From assembly GCF_001005295.1 (NCBI RefSeq), contig NZ_LBMK01000002.1:1456378-1520377 (forward strand): 64,000 nt of DNA, read 5' to 3'. A program made the position numbers and the translations under genes. The notes below the pieces were generated by a model. The model had not been told where the DNA came from. It did no database searches and was given only the letters and a program-made list of their open reading frames with translations. This stretch comes from Streptomyces yangpuensis. GTDB lineage: Bacteria; Actinomycetota; Actinomycetes; Streptomycetales; Streptomycetaceae. This document shows, piece by piece, positions 35,505 to 45,035 of the stretch (positions are counted from its first letter, which is position 1; the number at the start of each line of letters is the position of its first letter).

Positions 35505-36692
35505 ATGACGAACACGATCCCCGAGATCCCCGAGATCCTCGACATTCCCGGCGTCCCCTCGTTCCGTATCGATGTCCCCGGGAGCCGGCTGGACGACCTC
35601 CGCTCCCGGCTCGCCGCCACCCGCTGGCCGGAGGAACTGCCCGGTGTCGGCTGGAGCCGCGGCGTACCGGTGGCCTATCTGAAGGAGCTGGCCGATCACT
35701 GGCGCACCGCGTACGACTGGCGGGCGCACGAGGCGGCGCTGAACGCCCACCCCCAGTACCTGGCCGACATCGACGGGCAGAACATCCACTTCCTGCACGT
35801 ACGGTCCCCCGAGCCCGGTGCCACGCCCCTGATGCTGTTGCACGGCTGGCCGGGCTCGGTGGCCGACTTCCTCGACGTCATCGGTCCGTTGACCGATCCC
35901 CGGGCACATGGCGGAGAGCCGGCCGACGCCTTCCACCTGGTCGTTCCCTCACTGCCGGGATTCGGCTTCTCCACTCCGCTCGCCGGGCCCGGAATGGGCG
36001 CGGCCCGCATGGCGTCGGTGCTCACCGCGCTGATGTCCCGTCTCGGCTACGCGCGGTACGGCGTCCACGGCTACGACACCGGCTCCTGGGTCGCACCCCG
36101 GATGGGCACGCAGGCCCCGGAGCAGGTCATCGGCGTCCACGTCAACGCCCTGCTCACCTTCCCGTTGGGGGCGGAGGGCGAGACGGACGGCCTCACCGAG
36201 GCCGACCAGGAACGCTGGCAGGCCATGCAGAACGTCAACGACGGCTATCTCCAGTGCAACTCCAAGCGCCCCCAGACGGTCGCCTACGCCCTCACGGACT
36301 CCCCGGTCGGCCAGCTCGCCTGGATCGTCGAGAAGTTCAAGGAGCTCACCGCCCCGGCGGACGGGCTGCCCGAGGACAGCATCGACCGGGACCGCATCCT
36401 GACCGCGGTCTCGCTGTACTGGCTGACCGGTACCGCCGCCTCGGCCGCGCAGATCTACTACGAGGAGGTCTCCGCCGCCGAGTGGGGCGAGCCGGAGCGC
36501 GGGACCGTCCCGACCGCGGTCCTGCTCTCCGCCCACGACGTGACCGTCCGCCGCTGGGCCGAACGCGACCACAACGTCGTGCGCTGGACCGAACTCGGCC
36601 GCGGGGGCCATTTCCTCGCGATGGAGGAGCCGGAAGCACTCGTGGACGACGTCCGCCGCTTCTTCGGCGAACTGGTCCGGCCCGTCCCCTGA
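35505..36692 (+). CDS. Epoxide hydrolase (EHN-type alpha/beta hydrolase)
   Basis: This 395-residue enzyme hydrates epoxides to diols. The N-terminal EHN domain is clear ('[26 protein letters not shown]', '[28 protein letters not shown]'), then the alpha/beta-hydrolase core: oxyanion '[12 protein letters not shown]', nucleophile elbow 'VHGYDTGSW' with Asp as nucleophile, and the catalytic His in '[12 protein letters not shown]'. The usual elbow is G-G-D-W-G; here Y-D-T-G replaces it, a mild variation. It belongs to the juvenile-hormone-type microsomal group. It is divergent from and probably controlled by the WYL regulator; the substrate is unknown. Confidence 0.9.
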   Translation: MTNTIPEIPEILDIPGVPSFRIDVPGSRLDDLRSRLAATRWPEELPGVGWSRGVPVAYLKELADHWRTAYDWRAHEAALNAHPQYLADIDGQNIHFLHVRSPEPGATPLMLLHGWPGSVADFLDVIGPLTDPRAHGGEPADAFHLVVPSLPGFGFSTPLAGPGMGAARMASVLTALMSRLGYARYGVHGYDTGSWVAPRMGTQAPEQVIGVHVNALLTFPLGAEGETDGLTEADQERWQAMQNVNDGYLQCNSKRPQTVAYALTDSPVGQLAWIVEKFKELTAPADGLPEDSIDRDRILTAVSLYWLTGTAASAAQIYYEEVSAAEWGEPERGTVPTAVLLSAHDVTVRRWAERDHNVVRWTELGRGGHFLAMEEPEALVDDVRRFFGELVRPVP

Positions 36693-36761
36693 GCGGAGGC
36701 GGAAGCGGCGCCGGCCGCCGGCGCCCAGGCCGGGCGCCCCACGGGCCCGGCCTGACGCGGC

Positions 36762-37157
36762 TCAGGGCGCCAGGCGGTGGTACGCGGACCGGGCATGGGC
36801 GAGCCGGGCGAGAACGGTGCCCGTGCCCGCGGCCGCGAGGAGGCAGATGATCCGGCCCAGGTCGTACGGCGCCTCCCAGGTGAGCGCACCGATGGGGGCG
36901 GTGGCGAAGACATTGAGCACGAGCCAGCACAGCAGGGCGGTGCCCGGCGCCGCGGTGAGGCGTGCTCCCGTACTGACCACCGCCACGGTGACGGAGATCG
37001 CGACCAGGTCGAGCGTGGGGTCGCCCTGTCCGTCGAGGAAGTTGAACACGGCGACCAGGGCGAAGGCGGTGAGGGCCGCGACGGCCCAGATCCTCGATGT
37101 CGCGGCCGGAGCGGGCACGGGACGGATGCCGGAGCGGATCTGCTTCCATTCGAGCAT
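36762..37157 (-). CDS. Small DUF4118-like membrane protein
   Basis: This 131-residue protein has four hydrophobic segments ('IWAVAALTAFALVAVFNFLDG', 'LDLVAISVTVAVVSTGARL', 'GTALLCWLVLNVFATAPIG', 'GRIICLLAAAGTGTVLARLAHA'), in the manner of the four-helix DUF4118 sensor module of histidine kinases, but with no kinase part attached. ATG 37157 has a strong AAGGAGG six bases upstream, which rules out the longer frame to 37250. It converges on the epoxide hydrolase gene. The function is unknown. Confidence 0.62.
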   Translation of the reverse strand: MLEWKQIRSGIRPVPAPAATSRIWAVAALTAFALVAVFNFLDGQGDPTLDLVAISVTVAVVSTGARLTAAPGTALLCWLVLNVFATAPIGALTWEAPYDLGRIICLLAAAGTGTVLARLAHARSAYHRLAP

Positions 37158-37589
37158 GCAAAGCCTCCTTCGCGCGGTTCCCGCCCCCTTGCGGTCGAAC
37201 CGACTGACGCCGTCGCTACTGTAACGGCGCCCATAGGGTGCTGATTTCATCCGGATTCGGAAGGATTCGTCCTGAGAGGAAGTCCGCTGCCCTCCCGTGG
37301 CCCGTTCCTGCCCCGGAACATCAGCTCTGCCTCAGCCGGCGCTCGTTGTGCGTGACGGCCCAAGCCTCCAGCGCCGTTTCCTCGGCATGGAGGTCGCCCA
37401 GTTCCCGGAAGACGGTGGCGGCCCGGGTGTGGGCGTCGATGGCTTCCTCGAAGCGCCGCACCTGCCTCAAGGCGGCGCCGAGGTTGCCCAGTGCGGATCG
37501 GGGAACGCGGACGGCGTGGTGGGCGTTGGTGCTACTACGCGAGGACGATGGGCGGAGCCGCCTTCCGCCGACCTTGATGGGGAGGATTC
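37158..37589. other. 432-base interval with a TPR remnant
   Basis: Besides the TPR fragment (37321-37497) this interval carries the promoter side of the small membrane protein gene (37158-37240, relatively AT-rich, with TAACGGCGCC and GATTTCATCC segments) and the leader of the GPP34 gene, which has a GGGGAGG ribosome site at about 37578. Nothing else is recognisable. Confidence 0.5.
37321..37497 (-). pseudogene. Remnant of a TPR protein (C-terminal end)
   Basis: A 58-codon minus-strand frame ending at TGA 37321-37323 reads 'SALGNLGAALRQVRRFEEAI' followed by 'DAHTRAATVFRELGDLHAEE' and ends 'NERRLRQS'. This is one full tetratricopeptide repeat and part of the next in the style of Streptomyces NB-ARC/TPR proteins. 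No start codon exists in the frame, and further upstream the repeat pattern is lost. It is too short and lacks a start, so it is a decayed gene end. Confidence 0.65.
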
Positions 37590-38243
<654 letters not shown>

Positions 38244-38345
38244 GGTGACCTCGGTGCCGGTGCCGGTGCCGGTGCCGGCCGCCCGGGCTGACCGGACACG
38301 GCGGGCCGATCCGATGCGCCGAGGAAGGGCGCTGAGGCGGGATCC

Positions 38346-39620
38346 TCAGGTCCAGGGAAGCGTGCGCCACGGGCTGGCCGGGTCCGTGGTCAGCGCGCGG
38401 TGGGTCGCGAGGACCGTCTCGTACCACTCGCCGAACTCCTCCTCGTCGAAGTGGAGGCATCGGCCCAGGACATAGGCGGCCGAGAAGTCCTCCCACGAGC
38501 GGTAGTTGACCTGGACGAGACGGCCGGCCCGCACCACGGCCGTCTCCGCCTCCTGCAGGGAGCACAGGCGGGCGGCGAGTCCCCAGCGGGCCATGGCGGA
38601 GGCCCGGCCGTAGTCCCAGGCTTCGACGCTCCGTATGAAGCCCCCCTCGGGCAGCAGGCCGTCGGCGCGGAACCGCGCCTCGTAGCGGGCGATGCGCCCG
38701 ATCAGCCGCTGAACGCCGCTCACTTGGCCCTCCAGCTCCGCGGCGCCGACGGTGCGGCCGGGGGCGACGCCGTCCGCGGTCAGGCGGGGTTCGGCGGCGG
38801 CCTCGGCGCGCCGGCGCACCACGTTCCCCGCGGCCTGGCGCCAGTGGTCGACATCGACGGGGCCCGCGAAGTCCAGGGCCATGGAGCGGCGAAGTTGCAG
38901 GACGAACTCCCAGACCTCGCTGACCATTCCGGCACGCAGCAGCTGTTCCTGCGTGTCCTTCCACTCCTCGCGGGTGGTGACGCCCCACCAGCGTTCCAGC
39001 GTGCGCTTCTCGTCGCGGTAGCCGCAGCCGTGGTAGGCCATCGAGTTCCAGTAGCGCCCGTTGCGCACGTTGATGTGCGCGCCGGCCGCGAGACCGAAGG
39101 CGACGGGGCCGGTGAGGGGGCCGCCCACCTCCAGGGTGTGGACCACGTCCTGGGCCAGCCCCGGCCGTTCGACCGGGGCGGAGTGACGCTGCCACAGGGC
39201 GCGGCCCTCCGGCCCGGCCGGCAGGACGCCCTCGCAGGGGCTGCCGGGGTTGACGACGAGGTACGGCGGGTCGTTCAGGTTCCAGACCTTCGCGAACCAG
39301 CCCAGGTCATAGCAGTTGTAGACCGGGTCGGCGACGGGCGGCGGCAGCATGCCGCCGGTGTAGACGGCCAGGCACATGGTCCGGGTCTGCGGGTTCCAGT
39401 ACGGGTGGAAGCGGGTGTTGCCCGCGTTCGCGTCGGCATACGCCCGCGACTGCATCATGTACAGGTCGGCCCGTGCGACGAGGTCGTAGTACGCGGGCCA
39501 GTCGCCGCGCACCTTCGCCTCGTACAGCCCCCGCTCGACCGCGCTCGGCGCCTGCCAGCCCCCCGCCGATGCCGTCGGACCGGGCAGGGCTCCCCCCTCG
39601 TGACCTGCTGTCAAGCTCAT
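38346..39620 (-). CDS. DUF1266 protein with an N-terminal SseB-like region
   Basis: This 424-residue protein has an N-terminal half with SseB-like features ('DLYMMQSRAYADANAGNTRFHPYWNPQTRTMCLAVYTGG' in outline, 'WFAKVWNLNDPPYLVVNPGSPCEGVLP') and a C-terminal DUF1266 domain ('WNSMAYHGCGYRDEKRTLERWWGVTTREEW', 'AWDYGRASAMARWGLAARLC', 'SWEDFSAAYVLGRCLHFDEEEFGEWYETVL'). Both parts are typical of Streptomyces proteins of unknown role. No signal or membrane segment is seen. It converges on the GPP34 gene. Confidence 0.85.
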   Translation of the reverse strand: MSLTAGHEGGALPGPTASAGGWQAPSAVERGLYEAKVRGDWPAYYDLVARADLYMMQSRAYADANAGNTRFHPYWNPQTRTMCLAVYTGGMLPPPVADPVYNCYDLGWFAKVWNLNDPPYLVVNPGSPCEGVLPAGPEGRALWQRHSAPVERPGLAQDVVHTLEVGGPLTGPVAFGLAAGAHINVRNGRYWNSMAYHGCGYRDEKRTLERWWGVTTREEWKDTQEQLLRAGMVSEVWEFVLQLRRSMALDFAGPVDVDHWRQAAGNVVRRRAEAAAEPRLTADGVAPGRTVGAAELEGQVSGVQRLIGRIARYEARFRADGLLPEGGFIRSVEAWDYGRASAMARWGLAARLCSLQEAETAVVRAGRLVQVNYRSWEDFSAAYVLGRCLHFDEEEFGEWYETVLATHRALTTDPASPWRTLPWT

Positions 39621-39754
39621 GGGTCAACCCTAAGGGCTTGTTCGGCTCGGTCGGCGTGCCGGTCCTGTCGGGCGGAGTCGACCGGGGAGCGGCAGGGGAG
39701 CGGCAGGGGTGCGCCGCGGCCCGGCCGGCCGTCCTCAGCCCCTGGGCGAAGGCG

Positions 39755-40231
39755 TCACGCGCGGTCCGGTCGCGGTACCGGCGGTTCGCGGTACTGGGCG
39801 GCGTACTCCTCGCTGGGCGGGACGACGGTGATGACGTCGATCAGCACGCCGTCGGGCGCGGCGACGATGAAGTGGCGCTGTCCGAACTCCTCGGTGCGCA
39901 GCGGCAGTACGGCGGGCAGGCCGGCCTCGGCCACGAGTCGCCGGTACTCGCGGTCCACGTCGTCCACCTCGAAGTTCAGCAGCAGGCCGCCCTCGACCGC
40001 CGACCGGTGGCCCTCGGGGACGCTCGGGTGGGTGTGGTCGAGAAGGGCCAGCTCGTACTGCGGTGCGTCGGGGCGGCGCAGGCTGACGTACCAGTCGGCC
40101 TCGAAGGTCACCTCGAACCCGAAATGGCGGGTGTAGAAGTCGCGGGAGGCGGCGACATCGCGTGTGGCCAGCACCGGATAGAAGCCGCCGAGCCCGACGG
40201 TGGTGGGTGCGGTGGTCGGTTCGTTCGTCAT
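39755..40231 (-). CDS. Glyoxalase/bleomycin-resistance-type VOC protein
   Basis: This 158-residue single-domain VOC protein reads '[27 protein letters not shown]', '[17 protein letters not shown]', '[22 protein letters not shown]' and '[18 protein letters not shown]'. The start ATG 40231 follows GGAGG by seven bases; a longer frame to 40258 lacks this. It is divergent from a TetR regulator with twin palindromic operators between them (40251-40306), so it is very likely that regulator's target. It may sequester or modify a toxic small molecule. Confidence 0.87.
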   Translation of the reverse strand: MTNEPTTAPTTVGLGGFYPVLATRDVAASRDFYTRHFGFEVTFEADWYVSLRRPDAPQYELALLDHTHPSVPEGHRSAVEGGLLLNFEVDDVDREYRRLVAEAGLPAVLPLRTEEFGQRHFIVAAPDGVLIDVITVVPPSEEYAAQYREPPVPRPDRA

Positions 40232-40250
40232 GGCGGGACCTCCGGATCCG

Positions 40251-40306
40251 TTTCGCATACCCGGGGTATGTGAACTGTGGAGTTAGCATACCCCGGGTAC
40301 GCGAAA
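40251..40306. promoter_or_regulatory. Twin TetR-type operators
   Basis: Site 1 (about 40251-40274) has CATACCC-G-GGGTATG, a perfect 7-bp palindrome at 40256-40270. Site 2 (40283-40306) has CATACCC-C-GGGTACG. Site 2 reads on the opposite strand as almost the same 20-odd bases as site 1 (TTTCGC...TACCCGGGGTATG), so the two form a large inverted pair about 31 bases apart. They lie exactly between the VOC gene and the TetR gene and are the likely autoregulatory operators. Confidence 0.8.
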
Positions 40307-40325
40307 TGGGAAGGGCGGTAGCGCG

Positions 40326-40907
40326 ATGGCGGTCAACCGGGCGGAGCAGCGAACGGCCACGCGGCGGGCGCTGCTCGCCGAAGGACAGCGGCGGTTCGCC
40401 GCCGACGGCTACCACCACGTGGTGCTGGCCGAGGTGGCCCGGGCCGCCGGGGTCACCAAGGGCGCCGCCTACCACCACTTCGACAGCAAGGCCGGGCTCT
40501 TCCGGGCCGTCGTCGCCCAGGTCCAGCAGGAGCTGGGGGAACGGGTCGCGACCGCCGCCGAGCGGCACGAGGACCTCTGGGAACAGCTCCGGGCCGGCTG
40601 CCGGGCCTTCCTCGCTGCGGGGACCGACCCGGCCGTGCGGCAGATCCTGCTGGTCGACGCGCCGACCGTGCTCGGATGGGACGAGTGGCGGACCCTGGAC
40701 GAGGAGTCCTCCGCCCGGCACCTCGCCGAGGCCCTGTCGGCGCTCGCCGCGGCTGGGATCATCGCCGACCAGCCGGTGGAGCCCCTGGCCCGGCTGCTCT
40801 CCGGGGCGATGAACGAGGCCGCGCTGTGGATCGCGCGGGGCGGAGACCCGCAGGGCGCGGAACAGGCACTCGACCGGCTCCTGACGGGGCTGCGCACCCC
40901 CGTCTGA
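40326..40907 (+). CDS. TetR family transcription regulator
   Basis: This 193-residue repressor has a standard N-terminal HTH ('RRALLAEGQRRFAADGYHHVVLAEVARAAGVTKGAAYHHFDSKAGLFRAVV' in outline, residues about 12-60) and a helical ligand domain of the TetR_C_6/33 style ('LLVDAPTVLGWDEWRTLDEE'). It is divergent from a VOC protein gene with two palindromes between. It probably represses both and is released by a small molecule the VOC protein binds. ATG 40326; the ribosome site is weak. Confidence 0.92.
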   Translation: MAVNRAEQRTATRRALLAEGQRRFAADGYHHVVLAEVARAAGVTKGAAYHHFDSKAGLFRAVVAQVQQELGERVATAAERHEDLWEQLRAGCRAFLAAGTDPAVRQILLVDAPTVLGWDEWRTLDEESSARHLAEALSALAAAGIIADQPVEPLARLLSGAMNEAALWIARGGDPQGAEQALDRLLTGLRTPV

Positions 40908-41156
40908 CCGGCCTGCCCCGCCCGCGACGGGCCGCCGCGAAGAGCTCCCGGCGGATACTGCCGACCGACTGCCCGACGCCTCCGGGCTCGCAGATCCTGT
41001 GCACGCATCCCCGGCGGCCGGCAGCCGCAACGACGCCACGGACCGGCGGTCGCAATCGGCGCGGTCTGCCGAACCGGGCGAGCGCCGCTGAACTTCCGCC
41101 TGTGACCCCGTAGCGGGCGGTGGCCGTCCCTACCCGTCGCCCCGGGTCGGCAACGG

Positions 41157-43799
41157 TCACGAGAAGGTCGTGCTGCCCGAACGCCGGAGCTTCCGCAAGC
41201 CCGTCGACGGCCACCGGGACACCGGGGAAGCCAGTGACGGCAGCGCGGGAAACGCGGGCAGCGCCCTCATCAGACGGTTCGCACCGGCCGCGTACGCGAT
41301 GCCGAAGACGAGCGCGACGAGGAAGGCCAGGTGCCGGGAGAATCCGTCGATGAGCGGGAAGATCTGCCAGTGGGTCAGGTAGATGTAGAGCGAGCTGGTG
41401 GCCAGCAGGCCCGCCAGCCGGTTGAGGCGCTCCCGGCTGGGCAGTGTGGGCACCCACACCAGCAGGGAGATGCCCGCCATGATGATCACTTCCCTGCCCG
41501 GGTCGCCGGGGAAGAACCCCGCCCCCGTGGCCAGCGTCACCGCCGTGACCAGCAGGCGCTCGCGCACCGTGCCCGCCTTCGCCCCGGCCCAGCCGAGCGC
41601 GAACAGCCAGAACACGGTGACGGCATCGGGCATTTCGGTGCGGCTCGGGAGGCCGGCGAGGTCGTAGCGGGTGAGGAGCCCCAGGGCGGCGAGGCCCATG
41701 GGCAGGGCGTAGGGGAAGCGGCGTTCGATCCGGTCCACGAGGGGGAGGCCGAGGAGCGCGACCGCCGTGATCAGGATGTAGACGAGCGCTTCGATGAACC
41801 AGAAGTGCATGCCGGTCCTGAGGTCTTCCGGCCCGATCACACTGTCCAGCAGGAAGAGATTGGCCGGCGTGTAGTCGTCGTTGAGCAGGAGGATGAAGCC
41901 GATCCAGATCATGCTCGGCACCGCCACACGGGCGATGCTGTTCCCCACGCGGCGCACGCGCACGCGCCGGTCGGCGTCGGTGAGGTGGAAGCGGGCGAAG
42001 TTGTACCCGGCGACGGCGAGCAGGATGTGCGCCCCGCCCTTGATGCCGAACACGTGGATGTGCGAGCCCACGATGCAGAAGATCGCCAGGGCGCGGAGCG
42101 CGACGCTGGTCTCCAGCCTGCGTGAGCCGGAGGCGCGCGCGGGCTGCCCGGATGCCCGGAGGTCCCTGATCGGTGTCGTGTGCCAGTCGGCCGGCAGGTG
42201 GCCGAGCCGCTCCTCGAGGTGGAGCGACATCTCGACGTACGAGAGCGAGTCGCCGCCCAGGCCGACGAAGGAGCTGTCCTCCGTCACCTCGGCCCCGTCC
42301 AGTACCTCGGCGTACAGCCGGCACAGGTCCTCCCGGCTGTTGCCCGGGGGGAGGGGCCGTTCGGCCCGGGATGCGGCGACGGGCCGGCTCAGCGCGCGTA
42401 CGGCCCCGTAGTCGGGCTTGCCCGTGGGCAGGCGGGGGAGATCCGCCACGAGGTGGACGTGGACCGCGCGTGCGGGCAGGCCGCATTCGTCGGCGACGAG
42501 CCTGCGCAGCCGGCCGGCCTGGGAGTCGTCGGTGCCCACGGCGGCAATGGACAGTTTCTCGTCGTCACCGGTGCACAGGGCGGTGACGCCCTCCCGTGCG
42601 AGCATCGCCTCGATCTGCTGGGGGTCGATGCGCAGGCCGAGGATCTTGGTGAACCGGCTCAGCCTGCCGGTGATTTCGTACAGCCCGTCCGGTGTGCGGC
42701 GCGCGGTGTCGCCGGTGTGGAGTTCGTGCACGGTCCGGCCCAGCCGGAGGTCGTCCGGCGTATGGGCGTAGCCGAGCATGACGTTGGGGCCGCTGTAGAT
42801 CAACTCGCCGGTGCTCTCGTCGGGCTGGCCGGCTTGGCCGGGTTGGTCCGGCAGTGGCCGGAGCCGGAAGGAGCCGCCGGGTATGGGCATGCCGGTCGCC
42901 TCGGGGCGGGTCTCGGCGAGCTCCGGGGGCAGATAGGCCATGCGCGCGGTCGCCTCGGTCTGGCCGTACATCACGAACAGCTCCCAGCCGGCGGTGCGGC
43001 CCAGCGCGGCGTACCGCTTGACCCGGTCGGGCGCGAGACGGCCGCCCGCCTGGGTCACGTACCGCAGGTGCGGCAGTTCCATCGAGGCGAAGCCGACCCG
43101 GTCCAGCAGGTCGAAGGTGTACGGGACGCCCGCGAAAGCCGTGCCGCGGGCGGTACGGAACAGGTCCCAGAAGCAGCTGTCGGCGACCGACAGGTCGGTC
43201 AGGATCAGCCCTGCGCCGCGCAGCAGGTGGCTGTGGATGACGGAAAGGCCGTAGCAGTAGTGCATGGGCAGGGTGGTGGCGGCCCGGTCCGTGGGCCGGA
43301 TGCCGAGGTACTGGGCGATCGACTCGGCGTTGGACTGCAGGTTCTCGTGCGACAGCCGTACGAGCTTGGGCGACCCGGTGGAGCCGGAGGTGCTCAGCAG
43401 CAGCGCGAGGTCGGGGTGCAGGGTGTGCGCGGAGCCCTGGCGGCGCTCGTCGAGCACCCACGCTCCGCCGTCCTGGTGTGCCACCACGTCGGGGTCGTAC
43501 GCGTCGATCAGCGACCGTACGGCCTCGGGGTGGTCGCCGGGCACGAGCAGAACGGGATGCCCCGCTGACAGTGCCGCCAGGTGGACCACGAGCGCGTCGA
43601 GGGTGTTGACCCCGCACAGGAGCACCAGGCGGCGTTCCCGGCCGAGGCGGCGGGCCGTGGCGTCCACTCGTGCGGCGAGCTCGCCGTAGGTCACGGGTCC
43701 GTCGGCGGCGATGACCGCGATGCGATCGCCGTGGGCCGCGAGGGCATGGGCGAACGGGACGGTCCGGGTGCCTGGAAGCAGGTCGGGAATAACGCTCAC
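41157..43799 (-). CDS. Adenylation-carrier-membrane acyltransferase fusion (NRPS-like)
   Basis: This 880-residue protein combines three parts. Residues 1-475 are an adenylation/AMP-ligase domain with 'LSTSGSTGSPKLVRLSHEN' (137-153), 'VMYGQTEATARM' (277-288), 'ELHTGDTARRTPDGLYEITGR' and catalytic K461 ('PTGKPDY'). Residues about 490-560 are a carrier protein with 'FVGLGGDSLSYVEM', the phosphopantetheine serine being S518. Residues about 570-860 are a multi-helix acyltransferase-3 domain ('ALRALAIFCIVGSHIHVFG', 'HFWFIEALVYILITAVALLG', 'SLYIYLTHWQIFPLIDGF') with about nine membrane segments. It should activate an acid, hold it on the carrier arm and pass it to an acceptor at the membrane. A GTG start at 43799 lies just after an iron-box-like sequence, divergent from a ferric-iron importer. 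Confidence 0.85.
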   Translation of the reverse strand: MSVIPDLLPGTRTVPFAHALAAHGDRIAVIAADGPVTYGELAARVDATARRLGRERRLVLLCGVNTLDALVVHLAALSAGHPVLLVPGDHPEAVRSLIDAYDPDVVAHQDGGAWVLDERRQGSAHTLHPDLALLLSTSGSTGSPKLVRLSHENLQSNAESIAQYLGIRPTDRAATTLPMHYCYGLSVIHSHLLRGAGLILTDLSVADSCFWDLFRTARGTAFAGVPYTFDLLDRVGFASMELPHLRYVTQAGGRLAPDRVKRYAALGRTAGWELFVMYGQTEATARMAYLPPELAETRPEATGMPIPGGSFRLRPLPDQPGQAGQPDESTGELIYSGPNVMLGYAHTPDDLRLGRTVHELHTGDTARRTPDGLYEITGRLSRFTKILGLRIDPQQIEAMLAREGVTALCTGDDEKLSIAAVGTDDSQAGRLRRLVADECGLPARAVHVHLVADLPRLPTGKPDYGAVRALSRPVAASRAERPLPPGNSREDLCRLYAEVLDGAEVTEDSSFVGLGGDSLSYVEMSLHLEERLGHLPADWHTTPIRDLRASGQPARASGSRRLETSVALRALAIFCIVGSHIHVFGIKGGAHILLAVAGYNFARFHLTDADRRVRVRRVGNSIARVAVPSMIWIGFILLLNDDYTPANLFLLDSVIGPEDLRTGMHFWFIEALVYILITAVALLGLPLVDRIERRFPYALPMGLAALGLLTRYDLAGLPSRTEMPDAVTVFWLFALGWAGAKAGTVRERLLVTAVTLATGAGFFPGDPGREVIIMAGISLLVWVPTLPSRERLNRLAGLLATSSLYIYLTHWQIFPLIDGFSRHLAFLVALVFGIAYAAGANRLMRALPAFPALPSLASPVSRWPSTGLRKLRRSGSTTFS

Positions 43800-43808
43800 G
43801 GGCGCATC

Positions 43809-43827
43809 TTAGGAAAGCCTTACCTCG
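43809..43827 (-). promoter_or_regulatory. Probable DmdR/IdeR iron box upstream of the fusion gene
   Basis: TTAGGAAAGCCTTACCTCG shares 13 of 19 positions with the actinobacterial iron-box consensus TTAGGTTAGGCTAACCTAA. It lies 10 bases upstream of the GTG start of the adenylation-acyltransferase gene, where bound repressor would block transcription. Binding by DmdR1 is inferred from similarity. Confidence 0.62.
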
Positions 43828-43947
43828 CCGGATAGTCACAGGAAAGTCACAGGAGACCCATTGAAGATCCATAAGAAAGCGCCAGGTAGGGTCGGCTCCG
43901 CCGAAGCCGCGGCGGAGCCGGATTGTTGCGTGCGTCACCCTTGACCT

Positions 43948-43966
43948 TTAGGTTAGCTTTACCTTA
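43948..43966 (+). promoter_or_regulatory. DmdR/IdeR iron box upstream of the iron ABC operon
   Basis: TTAGGTTAGCTTTACCTTA matches 15 or 16 of 19 positions of the iron-box consensus, with both TTAGGTTAG and ACCT half-sites intact. It lies 48 bases before the start of the ferric-iron-binding lipoprotein gene. This predicts repression of the importer by the iron-dependent regulator when iron is plentiful. Confidence 0.85.
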
Positions 43967-44013
43967 CTTATGATGCGTTCCGTTTCTCTGCTGCACCCGC
44001 AGGAAGGCTCCTG

Positions 44014-45030
44014 ATGCGACGCCCCTTGGCCCAACGCCTGACCGTGCTCTTCGCGGCGGCCCTCCTCCCCACGGTCGCCGCCTGTGGAGTCGACGAGGAC
44101 GATGCGGGACTCGTCATCTACTCGGGGCGCAACGAGAAGCTGATCAAGCCCCTCCTGGACGACCTGGAGAAGGCCGTCGGCACCACGGTCGCCGTCCGGT
44201 ACGGCGAAAGCGCCGAGCTGGCCGCCCAGATCCAGGAGGAGGGCGACAAGACCAAGGCGGGTCTGTTCTTCTCCCAGGACGCGGGAGCCCTCGGCGCCCT
44301 GTCCACCAAGGGCATGCTGGAGAAACTGCCCCAGCCGTCGCTCGACAAGGTCGACCCGGCCTTCCGGGGGGCCGCGGGGGACTGGGTGGGCACCTCCGGG
44401 CGCGTCCGCGTCATCGCGTACAACCCGGAGAAGGTCTCCAAGGCGCCCGACAGCGTGCACGACCTGGTCAAGCCGGAATGGAAGGGCAAGATCGGTTACG
44501 TCCCGACCAACGCCTCCTTCCAGGCGTTCGTCACCGGAATGCGCGTCCTGGAAGGCGACGACGCCACCCGCGCCTGGCTGAAGGGCCTCAAGGCCAATGA
44601 TCCGAAGGTCTACGACAACAACCTGAAGGTGCTCGAAGGCGTAGGAAAGGGCGAGGTCTCGCTCGGCCTCGTCAATCACTACTACTGGTACGAACAGGTC
44701 GCCGAGAAGGGCGAGTCCAAGGTCAAGTCGAAGATCCACTTCCTGTCGGGCGGCGACCCGGGCGGCCTCGTCAACGCCGCCGGAGTCGGCATCGTCAAAA
44801 AGGGCGCCCAGAACCCCGCGGCCCAGAAGGCCGTCGATTTCCTGCTCTCCGAAAAGGCGCAGAAGTACTTCGCCGACGACACCAAGGAATACCCTCTGGC
44901 CGCCGGCGTCACCAGCTCGGTCGACGGCCTGCCGCCGCTGGCCTCCCTCGACGCACCGAAGATCGACCTCGGCAAGCTGGAATCACTTCAGGAAACCCTG
45001 AAGATGCTGCAGGAAGCCGGGATGGTCTGA
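44014..45030 (+). CDS. Ferric-iron ABC substrate-binding lipoprotein (FbpA/FutA family)
   Basis: This 338-residue lipoprotein has a signal peptide with lipobox TVAAC (Cys about residue 24). The mature part has the ferric-binding pattern 'GLVIYSGRNEKLIKPLLDDLEKAVG', 'GLFFSQDAGALGALSTKGML', 'SGRVRVIAYNPEKV' and 'LGLVNHYYWYEQVAEKG', where the paired tyrosines are the expected Fe(III) ligands, and 'GGLVNAAGVGIVKKGAQNP'. It collects Fe3+ outside the cell and passes it to the permease. An iron box lies upstream. The permease gene starts five bases after its stop, so they form one operon. Confidence 0.92.
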   Translation: MRRPLAQRLTVLFAAALLPTVAACGVDEDDAGLVIYSGRNEKLIKPLLDDLEKAVGTTVAVRYGESAELAAQIQEEGDKTKAGLFFSQDAGALGALSTKGMLEKLPQPSLDKVDPAFRGAAGDWVGTSGRVRVIAYNPEKVSKAPDSVHDLVKPEWKGKIGYVPTNASFQAFVTGMRVLEGDDATRAWLKGLKANDPKVYDNNLKVLEGVGKGEVSLGLVNHYYWYEQVAEKGESKVKSKIHFLSGGDPGGLVNAAGVGIVKKGAQNPAAQKAVDFLLSEKAQKYFADDTKEYPLAAGVTSSVDGLPPLASLDAPKIDLGKLESLQETLKMLQEAGMV

Positions 45031-45035
45031 CCGGC

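Noticed and set aside
41157..43799. Part of a large non-ribosomal peptide gene cluster
   Set aside because: No condensation, thioesterase, MbtH-like or tailoring genes are nearby; only one adenylation-carrier protein exists here.
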